This document shows positions 16,171 through 25,417 of a DNA stretch of 42,200 nucleotides, in pieces. The notes beneath the pieces are model-generated. The model had not been told where the DNA came from, did no database searches, and worked only from the letters and a program-made list of their open reading frames with translations. The stretch is from Clostridium sp. CAG:138 (GTDB taxonomy: Bacteria; Bacillota; Clostridia; Christensenellales; CAG-138): positions 34,526 to 76,725 of the forward strand of contig FR879706.1 of NCBI GenBank assembly GCA_000435055.1, written 5' to 3'. The stretch's first letter is position 1. Every line of letters begins with the position of its first letter. A program made the position numbers and the translations under genes.

Positions 16171-16644
16171 TTGAAGCTGACAGACAGGATTTTTGAACTC
16201 ACGGAATCAAAAGTTCGTGAATTGGGCTATGAGCTCTATGATGTTGAATATCAAAAGGAATACGACAATTGGGTTCTCACCCTTTATATCGACAGTAAAG
16301 ACGGAATTTCGCTTGACGATTGCGAAATTGTGAGCAATGCTGTTGATCCGATTCTTGATGAAGCGGATCCGATTGAACAGGCATACTATCTTTCGGTCAG
16401 CTCCGTCGGCATAGATCGCCCGCTGAAAAAAGACAAAGATTTTCAGCGCAGCATCGGCAAAACGATCGACGTGAAGCTTTATGCGCCGCTGAAAGGCAAA
16501 AAGGAGTTCTGCGGAGAGCTTGTTTCGTTTGATGCGGAATCATTTACGGTTCGCACATTGCCGCGAAAGCCCGGCGAAGCTTCGGAAACGGTCACCGTTG
16601 GGCGCAGGCAGGCGGCACTCGTGCGTCCGCACATAGATTTTTAA
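16171..16644 (+). CDS. rimP: Ribosome maturation factor RimP
   Basis: A 157-residue protein for late assembly of the 30S subunit. The start is a TTG at 16171 with GGAGG eight bases upstream; it yields MKLTDRIFELTESKVRELGY, the expected N-terminus, while the upstream in-frame TTG at 16138 has no site. Motifs are GYELYDVEYQKEYDNW, LTLYIDSKDGISLDDCE and YYLSVSSVGIDRPLKKDKDF, which match RimP throughout. It opens the rimP-nusA-rnpM-ylxQ-infB operon. Confidence 0.96.
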   Translation: MKLTDRIFELTESKVRELGYELYDVEYQKEYDNWVLTLYIDSKDGISLDDCEIVSNAVDPILDEADPIEQAYYLSVSSVGIDRPLKKDKDFQRSIGKTIDVKLYAPLKGKKEFCGELVSFDAESFTVRTLPRKPGEASETVTVGRRQAALVRPHIDF

Positions 16645-16723
16645 ACATTCCCGGGTCTGCGGGTTCTAAAAATTAAAATTTTAAACCGAAAAATATTTGT
16701 GATTTCTAAGGAGTATAAATATA

Positions 16724-17911
16724 ATGAAGAACAATGCCGAGCTTATCAGTGCGCTTAACGTAATCAGCAAACAGCGCGGGATTTCCGTTGATATCCTTGC
16801 GGATGCTATCGAATCCGCACTTGTAAGTGCCTATAAAAAGAACTACAATGTGAGCTGCAACGTCCGTGCGAATCTGGATCGCGAAACAGGTGCAATCGAA
16901 ATCTGGGCTTCCAAAACCGTTGTTGAACAGGTTGAAAACCCCTTTACGGAAATTTCAATTGAAAAAGCAAAGCAGATAAATCCGCTTTATGAAATCGGCG
17001 ATGTTCTCGAGGAAGAAGCGGACACAAAGAATTTCGGCAGAATCGCGGCGCAGACTGCAAAGCAGGTCGTTATGCAGCGCATTCGCGAAGCGGAACAGGG
17101 CGCAATCTTTGAGGAATATTCCGACAAAGAATACGAAGTTCTGACAGCAATCGTTCAGCGCGTCGAAAAGAACGGTGTTTATGTTGAACTCGGCAAAACC
17201 GACGGCATAATTCCGTTCAATGAGGTTATCGTCGGCGAAAACTATGCGCCGAATGACCACATCAAGGTTTATGTTCTGAAAATACAGCGCGACACGAAAG
17301 GCCCGCAGATTATCGTTTCAAGGACGCATCCCGGCCTTGTAAAGCGGCTGTTTGAGCTTGAAGTACCCGAAATTCAGAGCGGGGTCGTGCAGATAAAGTC
17401 TGTTGCGCGTGAGGCCGGACAGCGCACCAAGATCGCGGTTGCAAGCTTTGACCCCCAGGTTGATGCCGTCGGTGCATGCGTCGGACAACGCGGCACAAGG
17501 GTCGAAAACATCGTCAACGAGCTCCATAACGAAAAAATGGACATCATCGAGTGGGATCCCGACATTGCGGTTTATATCGCTAAGGCACTCGGTCCCGCAA
17601 AGGTTTTGATGGTTTACATTAACGAAGCGGAAAAGGCTGCAAAGGTCATTGTTCCCGATAATCAGCTTTCACTTGCAATCGGCAAGGAAGGACAGAACGC
17701 AAGGCTTGCCGCAAAGCTCACAGGCTGGAAGATAGATATCAAGAGTCATTCCCAGGCTGAAGCGGATATGGAACTTGAGATGGGTTCCGTTGACGGCGTT
17801 CCCGGCAGCGAAAGCGGAAACGATATGTTCAATGATGACGAGGCATTCGGAGAGCAGGGGTTCAACGGTGCTCCGATGAATTTTGATGATTTCGGCGGGC
17901 AGAACATCTGA
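16724..17911 (+). CDS. nusA: Transcription termination/antitermination protein NusA
   Basis: A 395-residue RNA polymerase-binding factor controlling pausing, termination and antitermination. The N-terminal domain (ALNVISKQRGISVDILADAI) is followed by an S1 domain (about 135-200), KH1 with VGACVGQRGTRVENIVNEL, and KH2 with LSLAIGKEGQNARLAAKLTG. It ends in an acidic 50-residue tail and lacks the proteobacterial C-terminal repeats, as usual in Bacillota. AAGGAG precedes the ATG. It lies 79 bases after rimP in the same operon. Confidence 0.98.
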   Translation: MKNNAELISALNVISKQRGISVDILADAIESALVSAYKKNYNVSCNVRANLDRETGAIEIWASKTVVEQVENPFTEISIEKAKQINPLYEIGDVLEEEADTKNFGRIAAQTAKQVVMQRIREAEQGAIFEEYSDKEYEVLTAIVQRVEKNGVYVELGKTDGIIPFNEVIVGENYAPNDHIKVYVLKIQRDTKGPQIIVSRTHPGLVKRLFELEVPEIQSGVVQIKSVAREAGQRTKIAVASFDPQVDAVGACVGQRGTRVENIVNELHNEKMDIIEWDPDIAVYIAKALGPAKVLMVYINEAEKAAKVIVPDNQLSLAIGKEGQNARLAAKLTGWKIDIKSHSQAEADMELEMGSVDGVPGSESGNDMFNDDEAFGEQGFNGAPMNFDDFGGQNI

Positions 17912-18000
17912 TTTTCACCGAAACAAAATTTCAAACATGATTTAAATTTTAACCGAGGTTCTTGGTGAATCGGAACGGACTTCGGTACGGAGGTTGCGAA

Positions 18001-18348
18001 TTGCAAAAGAAAATCCCTCTGCGCATGTGCGTCGGCTGCCGTGAGATGCGGCCCAAAAGAGAACTTGTGCGCGTTGTGTGCAGCAAAGACGGGCAGATTT
18101 CCGTTGACTTAACAGGAAAAGCTGCGGGACGCGGTGCGTATGTATGCCCAACGGAAGAATGCCTTAAAAAAGCCGTTAAAACACGTGCGCTTGAAAGGGC
18201 ATTCTCTCAAAAAATCGAACCCGAAGTCTTTGACAGGCTTGCGGCGCAGGTTGAACATTCAAAAACCGAACCGCAAAATTCGGCGGAAGAAAAGCGCGAA
18301 GCGGTGCCCGATTCGCCGAACTCATCCGCGAACAACAAAGAGGGGTGA
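18001..18348 (+). CDS. rnpM: RNase P modulator RnpM (YlxR)
   Basis: A 115-residue protein of the YlxR family. A TTG start at 18001 follows GGAGG with seven bases between; the product begins MQKKIPLRMCVGCREM. The core RMCVGCREMRPKRELVRVV and GRGAYVCPTEECLKKA carries the four family cysteines. YlxR/RnpM binds RNase P RNA and dampens its activity in Bacillus. The last 35 residues are a polar low-complexity extension not typical of the roughly 90-residue family. The next gene starts six bases downstream. Confidence 0.95.
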   Translation: MQKKIPLRMCVGCREMRPKRELVRVVCSKDGQISVDLTGKAAGRGAYVCPTEECLKKAVKTRALERAFSQKIEPEVFDRLAAQVEHSKTEPQNSAEEKREAVPDSPNSSANNKEG

Positions 18349-18354
18349 GCTGCT

Positions 18355-18708
18355 TTGACAACAACCGACGCAAAACTCAACAATTCAATCGGTTTGGCGA
18401 TGAAAGCGGGCAAAATTGCTTCCGGAGATTTTTCGGTTGAGAAAGCCGTCAGATCCGGAACGGCAAAGCTTGTTATGCTCGATGAGAGCGCGTCCGAAAA
18501 CACAAAAAAACAATGGCGGGATGCATGCAGCTTCAGAAACATTCCGCTGATAAGAATCCGTGCAATGGGCAGCGCGATCGGAAAACCTGCCAGAATGGTT
18601 GCCGCCGTGACGGACGAAGGTTTTTCGGCAATGATAATTAAAAATTCCAACAAAAACAATGAAGCAATGACTGAACTTACGGAGGCAATGACCGATGACA
18701 AAGGCTGA
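18355..18708 (+). CDS. ylxQ: L7Ae-family ribosomal protein YlxQ
   Basis: A 117-residue protein with the L7Ae/L30e fold that binds kink-turn RNA. It starts at a TTG (18355) behind GAGGGGTGAG. Motifs are SIGLAMKAGKIASGDFSVEKA and VMLDESASENTKKQW. It follows rnpM by six bases, and its 3' end overlaps the infB start by 14 bases, so translation is probably coupled. The function in bacteria is poorly defined. Confidence 0.93.
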   Translation: MTTTDAKLNNSIGLAMKAGKIASGDFSVEKAVRSGTAKLVMLDESASENTKKQWRDACSFRNIPLIRIRAMGSAIGKPARMVAAVTDEGFSAMIIKNSNKNNEAMTELTEAMTDDKG

Positions 18709-21700
18709 ATTATTAAACAACGCAAAAAGGATCCAAGCCGCAGCACAGGAATTGCTGGATAAAACGAGCGTCCTCAAAACAGACATCGGCAATTCTCTCC
18801 AAGCGGCAAAACGCCATGAAAGCAAACTTATCAGCAAGGAGCGCGCCGCAGAGGCGGAACGCAGAGAAAAAGAAAAGGCTGAACGTTTGATTGAATACCT
18901 CAATTCGGACGAGCAGCGCGGCGTTTACGTCAGCGATCGCGATTCCGCAGCGGGAAATGCCGCGGCGGGAATTCCCGCGGCGGGAATTCCCACAGTGGGA
19001 AATGCCGCTGATGCAGGCACCGAAAAAGCACCAAAGGCGGAGGCGGAAAAGGTACAGGGTGAACCGAGACCCGAAAATGCGGACAGGAAGCCCGAGAAAG
19101 GCGCGCAAAAGCCCGAACCGCCCGAGCAAAAGCCGGTGCAGCCCGCGCCGAAGCCCGAAGAAAACAAACCCGAAAAGGCGGCGGAACGGGAACAGGAACA
19201 AAACGTGGATAAGCCCGCCGAACATAAGCCCGAAAAGGCAGAACCGGTTCGGAATAACGTTGCTGACAAGGTCGCAGACAGTGTCAATGACGCGCAAGAA
19301 ACAAAGGATAAAAACAACAAAGAAATGCCCGGAGCAAACAAAGAAACAAAACAAAACAGCGAACAGGCTGCAAAAGCTAAGAATACAGCGGAAAAAACCG
19401 AAATTTCCGCAAAGTCCGACTCTTCCGAACGTGTTGCGGAACGAACCGAAAATGCAGAGCAGCCCAAGAAGAACGAGTCTCCCGAAAACGGAAGGAATTC
19501 CGACAGAAGCCGCAGTCCGCAAAGAACGAACGACGGCCGCCGCGGCGACAGGCCTTCCTACGACAGAAATTCCCGCAGCGACAGACCGCAGGGCGACAGG
19601 CCTTCCTACGACAGAAATTCACGCGGTGACAGACCGCAGGGCGACAGGCCTCCTTACGACAGGAACGCACGCGGCGACAGACCGCAGGGCGAGCGCAGGG
19701 GAGATAACCGCGGTTTCGGCCGTCCGGATGACAAAGATGCACAGCAGAACAGGCAGCAGCGCCCGCAGCAGCGCCCCGTCGGCAGAAAGCCCGGAGAAGC
19801 ACCTGCAATTATTCAAAAGGAAAATCGTGCGCCTGAAAACAAGAGCAGCTATGTTCGCACCTTCGACACCGAAAAGAAGGCAAAGAACAAAAAGACGATC
19901 ATGAAGGAAACCGCTCCCTCCGCGAAAAACTGGGAGGATGACGGCGGATCCTACGGCGGCAGAAAGAAGAAAGCCGCAAAACAAACTCAATATCGCAAAC
20001 CCGAACCCGTTGTTATCGAAAAAGCGGTTATAACGACAGAAACGATAACGGTACGTGATTTCTCCGAAAAAATCGGAAAACCCGCAGCGGAAATTCTCAA
20101 AAAGCTGTTCATGATGGGCATTGTTGCAAACATCAATCAGGATATCGATTTTGAGACCTGTGAGCTTGTTGCAATGGAATACGATATCGAGCTTGAGCAC
20201 CAGGTTGCAAAGACTTATGAGGAGACGATGCAGGAGAATGCCGAAGAAGTGGATGCAGAGGAAGATCTTGTTCCCCGTCCTCCCGTTGTCACGATCATGG
20301 GCCATGTTGACCACGGCAAAACTTCTCTGCTTGATGCGATCCGCAAAACTCATGTTACCGAGGGTGAAGCGGGCGGCATAACTCAGCATATCGGTGCTTA
20401 CACGGTTGAATGCAACGGCAGGATGATAACTTTCATCGACACTCCCGGCCACGAGGCATTTACTTCAATGCGCGCAAGAGGTGCACAGGTCACGGACGTT
20501 GTAATCCTTGTTGTTGCTGCGGATGACGGCATTATGCCGCAGACAGTTGAGGCTATCAATCACTCAAAGGCGGCGGGTGTTCCCATCATCGTTGCGGTGA
20601 ACAAGATCGACAAGCCCGAGAGCAACCCGGAAAGAGTCAAACAGCAGTTGACGGAACACGGTCTCGTGTGCGAGGATTGGGGCGGCGATACGATATGCGT
20701 CCCCGTTTCCGCAAAGAAACAGCAGAATCTTGATGAGCTGCTTGAAATGGTTCTTTTGCAGGCGGATGTTCTTGACCTTAAGGCAAACCCGAACAAAGCG
20801 GCAAAGGGAACCATCATTGAAGCTCAGCTCGACAAGGGCAGAGGTCCTGTTGCAACCGTTCTTGTGCAGAACGGCACTTTGAAAATCGGCGATCCCATTG
20901 TTGCGGGCATTGCATACGGCAGGGTTCGTGCAATGATGAACGACAAGGGCGAAAACGTCAAAACCGCAGGCCCGAGCTGCCCGGTCGAAGTTCTCGGCTT
21001 CAACGAAGTGCCTTCAGCAGGCGATATCATGAACGTTGCGGAGGTTTCCAAAAAGGTTGCGGAGGAACGCCGCAACAGAATCAAAGCGGAGCAGCTTAAA
21101 AACCTGTCCAAGGTCAGCTTGGAGGATCTGTTCAGCCATATTGCCGAGGGCGAAGTCAAAACGCTCAACATCGTTGTCAAAGCGGATGTTCACGGTTCGG
21201 TTGAGGCTGTTAAACAGGCTCTTGAAAAGCTTTCCAACGAGGAAGTTTGCGTGAAGTGCATTCACGGCGGCGTGGGCGCAATTACGGAATCGGATGTTAT
21301 GTTCGCTTCCGCTTCAAACGCGATCGTAATCGGTTTCAATGTCCGTCCCGACAGCGGAGCACGCAATCTTGCGGAGCAGGAAAAGGTAGATGTCCGCACC
21401 TACCGCATCATTTATCAGGCGATTGAAGATGTTGAAAACGCTATGAAGGGTATGTTCAAGCCCGTATTCAAAGAAGTGCATTTGGGTACAATAAGCGTCA
21501 GAAACACGTTCAAGGTCAGCTCCGTCGGCACGATTGCGGGTGCATACGTTCAGGACGGCAAGGTTCAGCGCAATGCGCAGGTTCGCGTTGTTCGCGACGG
21601 CGTGGTTATTCATGAAGGCCAAATTGCATCGCTGCGCAGGTTCAAGGATGATGTCCGCGAGGTTGCTGCCGGTTATGAATGCGGCATAGGCATTGAGAAC

Positions 21701-21763
21701 TTCAACGATATTCACGAAGGCGATGTTATAGAAGCCTACACGATGGAAGAGGTTAAACGCTGA
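18695..21763 (+). CDS. infB: Translation initiation factor IF-2
   Basis: A 1022-residue GTPase that brings initiator tRNA to the ribosome. The N-terminal 420 residues are long, charged and low in complexity, rich in Lys/Glu/Pro and then Arg/Asp/Gly, and include three 16-residue repeats of the type GDRPSYDRNSRSDRPQ. An IF2-N domain follows (about 450-500). The G domain has GHVDHGKTSLLDAI, DTPGHEAF, NKIDKPE and SAK, all intact. Domains II-IV then reach the C-terminus. GGAGG is ten bases before the ATG. The tail is much longer than the roughly 700-residue Bacillus IF2. Confidence 0.98.
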   Translation: MTKAELLNNAKRIQAAAQELLDKTSVLKTDIGNSLQAAKRHESKLISKERAAEAERREKEKAERLIEYLNSDEQRGVYVSDRDSAAGNAAAGIPAAGIPTVGNAADAGTEKAPKAEAEKVQGEPRPENADRKPEKGAQKPEPPEQKPVQPAPKPEENKPEKAAEREQEQNVDKPAEHKPEKAEPVRNNVADKVADSVNDAQETKDKNNKEMPGANKETKQNSEQAAKAKNTAEKTEISAKSDSSERVAERTENAEQPKKNESPENGRNSDRSRSPQRTNDGRRGDRPSYDRNSRSDRPQGDRPSYDRNSRGDRPQGDRPPYDRNARGDRPQGERRGDNRGFGRPDDKDAQQNRQQRPQQRPVGRKPGEAPAIIQKENRAPENKSSYVRTFDTEKKAKNKKTIMKETAPSAKNWEDDGGSYGGRKKKAAKQTQYRKPEPVVIEKAVITTETITVRDFSEKIGKPAAEILKKLFMMGIVANINQDIDFETCELVAMEYDIELEHQVAKTYEETMQENAEEVDAEEDLVPRPPVVTIMGHVDHGKTSLLDAIRKTHVTEGEAGGITQHIGAYTVECNGRMITFIDTPGHEAFTSMRARGAQVTDVVILVVAADDGIMPQTVEAINHSKAAGVPIIVAVNKIDKPESNPERVKQQLTEHGLVCEDWGGDTICVPVSAKKQQNLDELLEMVLLQADVLDLKANPNKAAKGTIIEAQLDKGRGPVATVLVQNGTLKIGDPIVAGIAYGRVRAMMNDKGENVKTAGPSCPVEVLGFNEVPSAGDIMNVAEVSKKVAEERRNRIKAEQLKNLSKVSLEDLFSHIAEGEVKTLNIVVKADVHGSVEAVKQALEKLSNEEVCVKCIHGGVGAITESDVMFASASNAIVIGFNVRPDSGARNLAEQEKVDVRTYRIIYQAIEDVENAMKGMFKPVFKEVHLGTISVRNTFKVSSVGTIAGAYVQDGKVQRNAQVRVVRDGVVIHEGQIASLRRFKDDVREVAAGYECGIGIENFNDIHEGDVIEAYTMEEVKR
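18965..18991. repeat. GC-rich palindromes inside infB
   Basis: GCGGGAATTCCCGC (18965-18978, a perfect palindrome) is followed by GCGGGAATTCCC (18980-18991). They encode the AAGIP repeats in the IF2 N-terminal tail. Diverged copies flank them. Confidence 0.7.
19544..19687 (+). repeat. Three tandem 48-bp repeats inside infB
   Basis: Units at 19544-19591, 19592-19639 and 19640-19687 are in frame, each encoding 16 residues (GDRPSYDRNSRSDRPQ type). Units 1 and 2 differ at only a few bases, and unit 3 has drifted more. Confidence 0.92.
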
Positions 21764-21778
21764 CAACAGAATAATCCG

Positions 21779-21827
21779 TCCCCGGCTGTGCCGGAAACGC
21801 TTTTTGCGCCGCGGTACAGACCGGGGA
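21779..21827 (+). other. Long hairpin between infB and rbfA
   Basis: TCCCCGG-CTGTGCCG (21779-21793) pairs with CGGTACAG-A-CCGGGGA (21812-21827): about 15 base pairs with one bulged A and one G-U. There is no T-tract on the plus strand. It sits in a 246-base gap in an otherwise tight operon and may be a processing or stability element. Confidence 0.6.
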
Positions 21828-22009
21828 TTAAATCAACGCTGATCAGATAAATTTCCGCCGGAGCGTTTACGCATTAACCGAGAACCGGCATGTGTCCGAA
21901 GAACAGTTATTCGGAACGCGGAGAAGGCCGTTTGCAAAGGCGGGCTTGAACGACAGAAATTTAAATGCAGCATTTCGGCGGCATGGATTCAAAATCCGAA
22001 AGGGAGCTT

Positions 22010-22423
22010 ATGGCATCAGTCAGATACGACAGAATAAATGAAGAAATCAAAAAAGCACTGAGCGAAATCGTCCGCGAGATGAAAGATCCGAGAATATCTC
22101 CGATGACGACAATAATGCTCGTTGAAGCAACAAACGACCTGAAGCTTGCAAAGGTTCGGGTCAGTGTGTACGATAAGGATGATTCGGTTCGAAAAGAAAC
22201 CGTTGCTCAGCTCAACCGTGCGGAAGGATTTATTGCAAGAGAGCTTGGGCGCAGAATCGATATCCGCCGAATACCGACTCTGAAGTTCACCCTTGATGAC
22301 TCAATCGAGTATTCCGTGCATATTTCCGAAATAATCAACAAACTGCAAACCGAGCGCGCTCAGCTTGACGCGAATCGGAACAATGCGGAAGAAGATAAGG
22401 AAAACACCCAAAATGAAGACTAA
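22010..22423 (+). CDS. rbfA: Ribosome-binding factor RbfA
   Basis: A 137-residue KH-fold factor for 16S rRNA 5'-end maturation and cold adaptation. The start ATG at 22010 (after AGGGAG) gives the standard N-terminus ASVRYDRINEEIKKALSEIV; an ATG at 21965 has no site. DPRISPMTTIMLVEATNDLK and AKVRVSVYD are typical. It ends in an acidic tail. Its last 11 bases overlap the nrnA start. Confidence 0.96.
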   Translation: MASVRYDRINEEIKKALSEIVREMKDPRISPMTTIMLVEATNDLKLAKVRVSVYDKDDSVRKETVAQLNRAEGFIARELGRRIDIRRIPTLKFTLDDSIEYSVHISEIINKLQTERAQLDANRNNAEEDKENTQNED

Positions 22424-23426
22424 ACATGGGGCGGAGTTCGCCGATGTCCGAAAGTTTATATCCGATGGGCAGAGTTTCACGCTGCTCACGCACATTTCCC
22501 CGGACGGAGACACCCTGGGTTCGGCACTCGCGCTGAAACTGCTGCTGAACGCTCTCGGAAAAACCGCAGAGGTCGTTTGCTCGAACCCCGTTCCGAAGAT
22601 TTACGGATTCCTGCCGGAATCGGAAACCGTCAAAATGCCCGAGGATGCCGAGGGCTATTGCCGCGTCATTGCCGTTGATTGTGCGGACAAGCCGCGTTTC
22701 GGCCGTGCTGTGCGTTTGTTCGATGCCGCGCAGGCAGAGGCATGTGTTGACCATCATGTTACGAACCCGCATTATGCCGAAGTGAACCTTGTTGTTTCGG
22801 ATGCGGCGGCAACGGCGGAGATTGTTTATGAGCTTTACGGCATGTTCGGTGTTGCAATCGATAAGCGATCCGCAATTTGCCTTTATACCGGAATAGTCAC
22901 CGACACGGGCAACCTTTCATACAGCAACACAACACCGAATGCTTTGCGGATAATTGCCGATTTCATTGAAAAGAAACTTGTTGATGTTTCGGAGGTCAAC
23001 CGACTGATTTACCGAACGGTGCCGTACACGAAAACAAGGGTTCAGGGCTTTGTGACATCAAGGATCCGTCTTGAGGATGAAGGCAGAATCGGCATAGGCG
23101 TGCTTACAAGAGCTCAAATGCTGAGCTTTGATGCAACAAACGAGGATTGCGAAGGCATTGTTGACTGTGTTCGTGATATCGACAGCGTTAAAATCGCAAT
23201 TTTTATCCGTGAAGGCGCGGACGGAAGTTTTAAAGTCAGCCTTCGCAGCAAGGATGTCGGGGACGTTTGCCGTATTGCAAACAAATTCGGCGGCGGTGGG
23301 CATGAAAGAGCGGCCGGATACACGGCATGGCTGCCCCTTTCAACCGTTGTTGCGAGCGCGACAGAGGCGGCAATTGCAGAGCTGAAAAGGGATGAGAAAC
23401 ACGATTCTTCTCCCGATACGCATTAA
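22413..23426 (+). CDS. nrnA: Bifunctional oligoribonuclease/PAP phosphatase NrnA-type DHH protein
   Basis: A 337-residue DHH/DHHA1 phosphoesterase that degrades nanoRNAs and pAp using manganese. The metal motifs are THISPDGDTLGSALAL near residue 30, AVDCADKPR near 90, ACVDHHVTNPHYAEV near 110 and YTGIVTDTGNLSYS near 155. The C-terminal DHHA1 domain ends with GGGHERAAGY. The start ATG at 22413 overlaps the rbfA stop. Placement between rbfA and truB is the normal Bacillota order. Confidence 0.94.
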   Translation: MKTKHGAEFADVRKFISDGQSFTLLTHISPDGDTLGSALALKLLLNALGKTAEVVCSNPVPKIYGFLPESETVKMPEDAEGYCRVIAVDCADKPRFGRAVRLFDAAQAEACVDHHVTNPHYAEVNLVVSDAAATAEIVYELYGMFGVAIDKRSAICLYTGIVTDTGNLSYSNTTPNALRIIADFIEKKLVDVSEVNRLIYRTVPYTKTRVQGFVTSRIRLEDEGRIGIGVLTRAQMLSFDATNEDCEGIVDCVRDIDSVKIAIFIREGADGSFKVSLRSKDVGDVCRIANKFGGGGHERAAGYTAWLPLSTVVASATEAAIAELKRDEKHDSSPDTH

Positions 23427-23486
23427 CGCCCGAATGAAAAGCAATGATGCTTTTCAACAGAACAACAAAGGAATTATTGATTAACA

Positions 23487-24389
23487 ATGCAATTTGAAGG
23501 AGTAGTCAGCGTGCTGAAACCGCCGGGAATGACGTCGAGCGATGTCGTGGTGGATATACGCAGAATCTTCGGTGAGCGACGCGTCGGACATACGGGAACG
23601 CTTGACCCTGCTGCGGCGGGCGTTTTACCCATCTGCATAGGCAGGGCAACCCGCCTGTTTGACTATCTTGTTGATAAAGAAAAAGAATACATTGCGGAGA
23701 TTCGGTTCGGAGCGGAAACCGACACGGAGGATGCCTGCGGCACGGTGATCGCCGAAAGCAGCCGCATGGTTTCAAAAGCGGAGCTTGAAAAAATTTTGCC
23801 TGATTTCATAGGTGAAATTGAGCAGGTGCCGCCGATTTATTCGTCTTTGAGTGTGAACGGCGTTAAAATGTACAAGCTGGCACGCAACGGGAGCGTTGCA
23901 GCTCCGGTTGAGGAACGCAGGCGGAGAATCAGAGTTTTTTTGCTTGAAACCATTTGTGAACTCGAACAAAACAGCTTCCTCATCCGCATTCGATGCTCAA
24001 AAGGCACATATGTCCGTTCGCTTTGCAGGGACATCGGACGGGCCCTCGGCTGCTGTGCATACATGCCGTTTCTTCTGCGAACCGCTTCCGGAACCTTCGA
24101 TATCAGCGAAGCGCATACGATCGCGGAACTGAAGGAACTGAAGGAAGCGGGGGAACTTCAATCGGTTGTTGTTCCCGTTGACGAGGCTGCGCGGCACCTG
24201 CCGGAACTTCGCCTTTTTAACCTTTCCGAAAAGCAAAGGACGCTTATTTCAAACGGAGCTTCGGTTGAATGTGGGCAGGCTGAGCCGGGAACGGTCTACA
24301 GACTGTATCTTGAAAATGAATTCATGGGTCTTGCGCTGCGGGATGATTCCGGATTGCATATCACCGTATGGTTCGGGAAGGAGAAATGA
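23487..24389 (+). CDS. truB: tRNA pseudouridine(55) synthase
   Basis: A 300-residue enzyme that makes pseudouridine 55 in the tRNA T-loop. The N-terminus has VLKPPGMTSSDVV, then VGHTGTLDPAAAGVLPICIG around residue 36 with the catalytic Asp in LDP, and later KGTYVRSLCRDIG. A C-terminal PUA-like region completes it. The ribosome-binding site (AAAGGAATT) lies rather far from the ATG. ribF follows after seven bases. Confidence 0.97.
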   Translation: MQFEGVVSVLKPPGMTSSDVVVDIRRIFGERRVGHTGTLDPAAAGVLPICIGRATRLFDYLVDKEKEYIAEIRFGAETDTEDACGTVIAESSRMVSKAELEKILPDFIGEIEQVPPIYSSLSVNGVKMYKLARNGSVAAPVEERRRRIRVFLLETICELEQNSFLIRIRCSKGTYVRSLCRDIGRALGCCAYMPFLLRTASGTFDISEAHTIAELKELKEAGELQSVVVPVDEAARHLPELRLFNLSEKQRTLISNGASVECGQAEPGTVYRLYLENEFMGLALRDDSGLHITVWFGKEK

Positions 24390-24396
24390 GCGTTTG

Positions 24397-25329
24397 ATGC
24401 AGAACAAGGACAAAATTAACACGCCGGGCACAGACTATACGAACGCAGCCAAACCGGGTACGGTGGTTGCTCTCGGCATGTTTGACGGAATGCATGTCGG
24501 TCACAAGAAGATAATTGACGCAACCGTTCTGATAGCGCGGCAATCCGGACTTGTTCCTGCTGTGTTTACGTTTAAGAATCATCCGCAGGAGCTTTTCGGC
24601 AAAAAAATTCTTCGGCTTTGCAGCAATGAAACCCGCGCCGCTCTTATGCGCAGGCAGGGCATTGAGCTGGTTGATGAGGTTGAGTTTACAAGTGCGATTC
24701 GCGACCTTTCCGCAGAGAGTTTTATCCGAATGCTTGCCGAAAGATTGAACCCAAAGATTATTGTTGCCGGGTTTAATTACACTTTCGGAAAGAAAAAGCA
24801 AGGGAACAGCGAGACGCTTCAAAGGCTTTGCCAAAAATACGGAATCAAAACGGCGATTATTCAGCCCGTGCTTTTGGGGCGCGAGCCTGTTTCAAGCACG
24901 AGAGTTCGAAACATGATAACATGCGGGAACGTTCAGGATGCACAGCTCCTTTTGGGAAGAGCTTATGCCCTTGACGGCATAATCGTTCAAAACAAGCGTA
25001 TAGGAAGGACGATCGGCTATCCGACGGCGAATATTGAACCCGATTCCGCCCGCGTGATTCCCGCGGACGGGGTGTATGTGAGCATGGCAAGCGTCAACGG
25101 CGACATAATGCCTGCCTGCACGAACATCGGAACGAACCCGACTGTCGGCGGAACAAAACGTACGATAGAAACGCATATTTTTGACTATGACGAGGATATT
25201 TACGGACTTCCGATGTCGGTATGTTTCGTTAAAAAAATCCGCGATGTCAAAAAGTTTGAATCGCTGGACGCTCTTAAGGAGCAGATTCGGATTGATGCAG
25301 GAATTGCAAGGACATATTTCGGCTGCTGA
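24397..25329 (+). CDS. ribF: Bifunctional riboflavin kinase/FAD synthetase
   Basis: A 310-residue enzyme converting riboflavin to FMN and FAD. The N-terminal FAD synthetase nucleotidyltransferase shows GMFDGMHVGHKKIID (HxGH motif) near residue 28 and EPVSSTRVRNMI near 165. The C-terminal flavokinase domain has GRTIGYPTANIEPD. The start is ATG 24397, 13 bases after AAGGAG; the adjacent in-frame TTG at 24394 sits at better spacing and could be used. Normal position after truB. Confidence 0.96.
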   Translation: MQNKDKINTPGTDYTNAAKPGTVVALGMFDGMHVGHKKIIDATVLIARQSGLVPAVFTFKNHPQELFGKKILRLCSNETRAALMRRQGIELVDEVEFTSAIRDLSAESFIRMLAERLNPKIIVAGFNYTFGKKKQGNSETLQRLCQKYGIKTAIIQPVLLGREPVSSTRVRNMITCGNVQDAQLLLGRAYALDGIIVQNKRIGRTIGYPTANIEPDSARVIPADGVYVSMASVNGDIMPACTNIGTNPTVGGTKRTIETHIFDYDEDIYGLPMSVCFVKKIRDVKKFESLDALKEQIRIDAGIARTYFGC

Positions 25330-25417
25330 TGCACGGTATGCGGTTCTTAAAAATGCATTCCTGCGGTCGATTTAAGTTCTGAGCCTGATTAAAATGCGGT
25401 AACTGAAAGGGAAAACT

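Noticed and set aside
19544..19687. Possible CRISPR-like repeat
   Set aside because: Units are contiguous, in frame with infB, and lack spacers.
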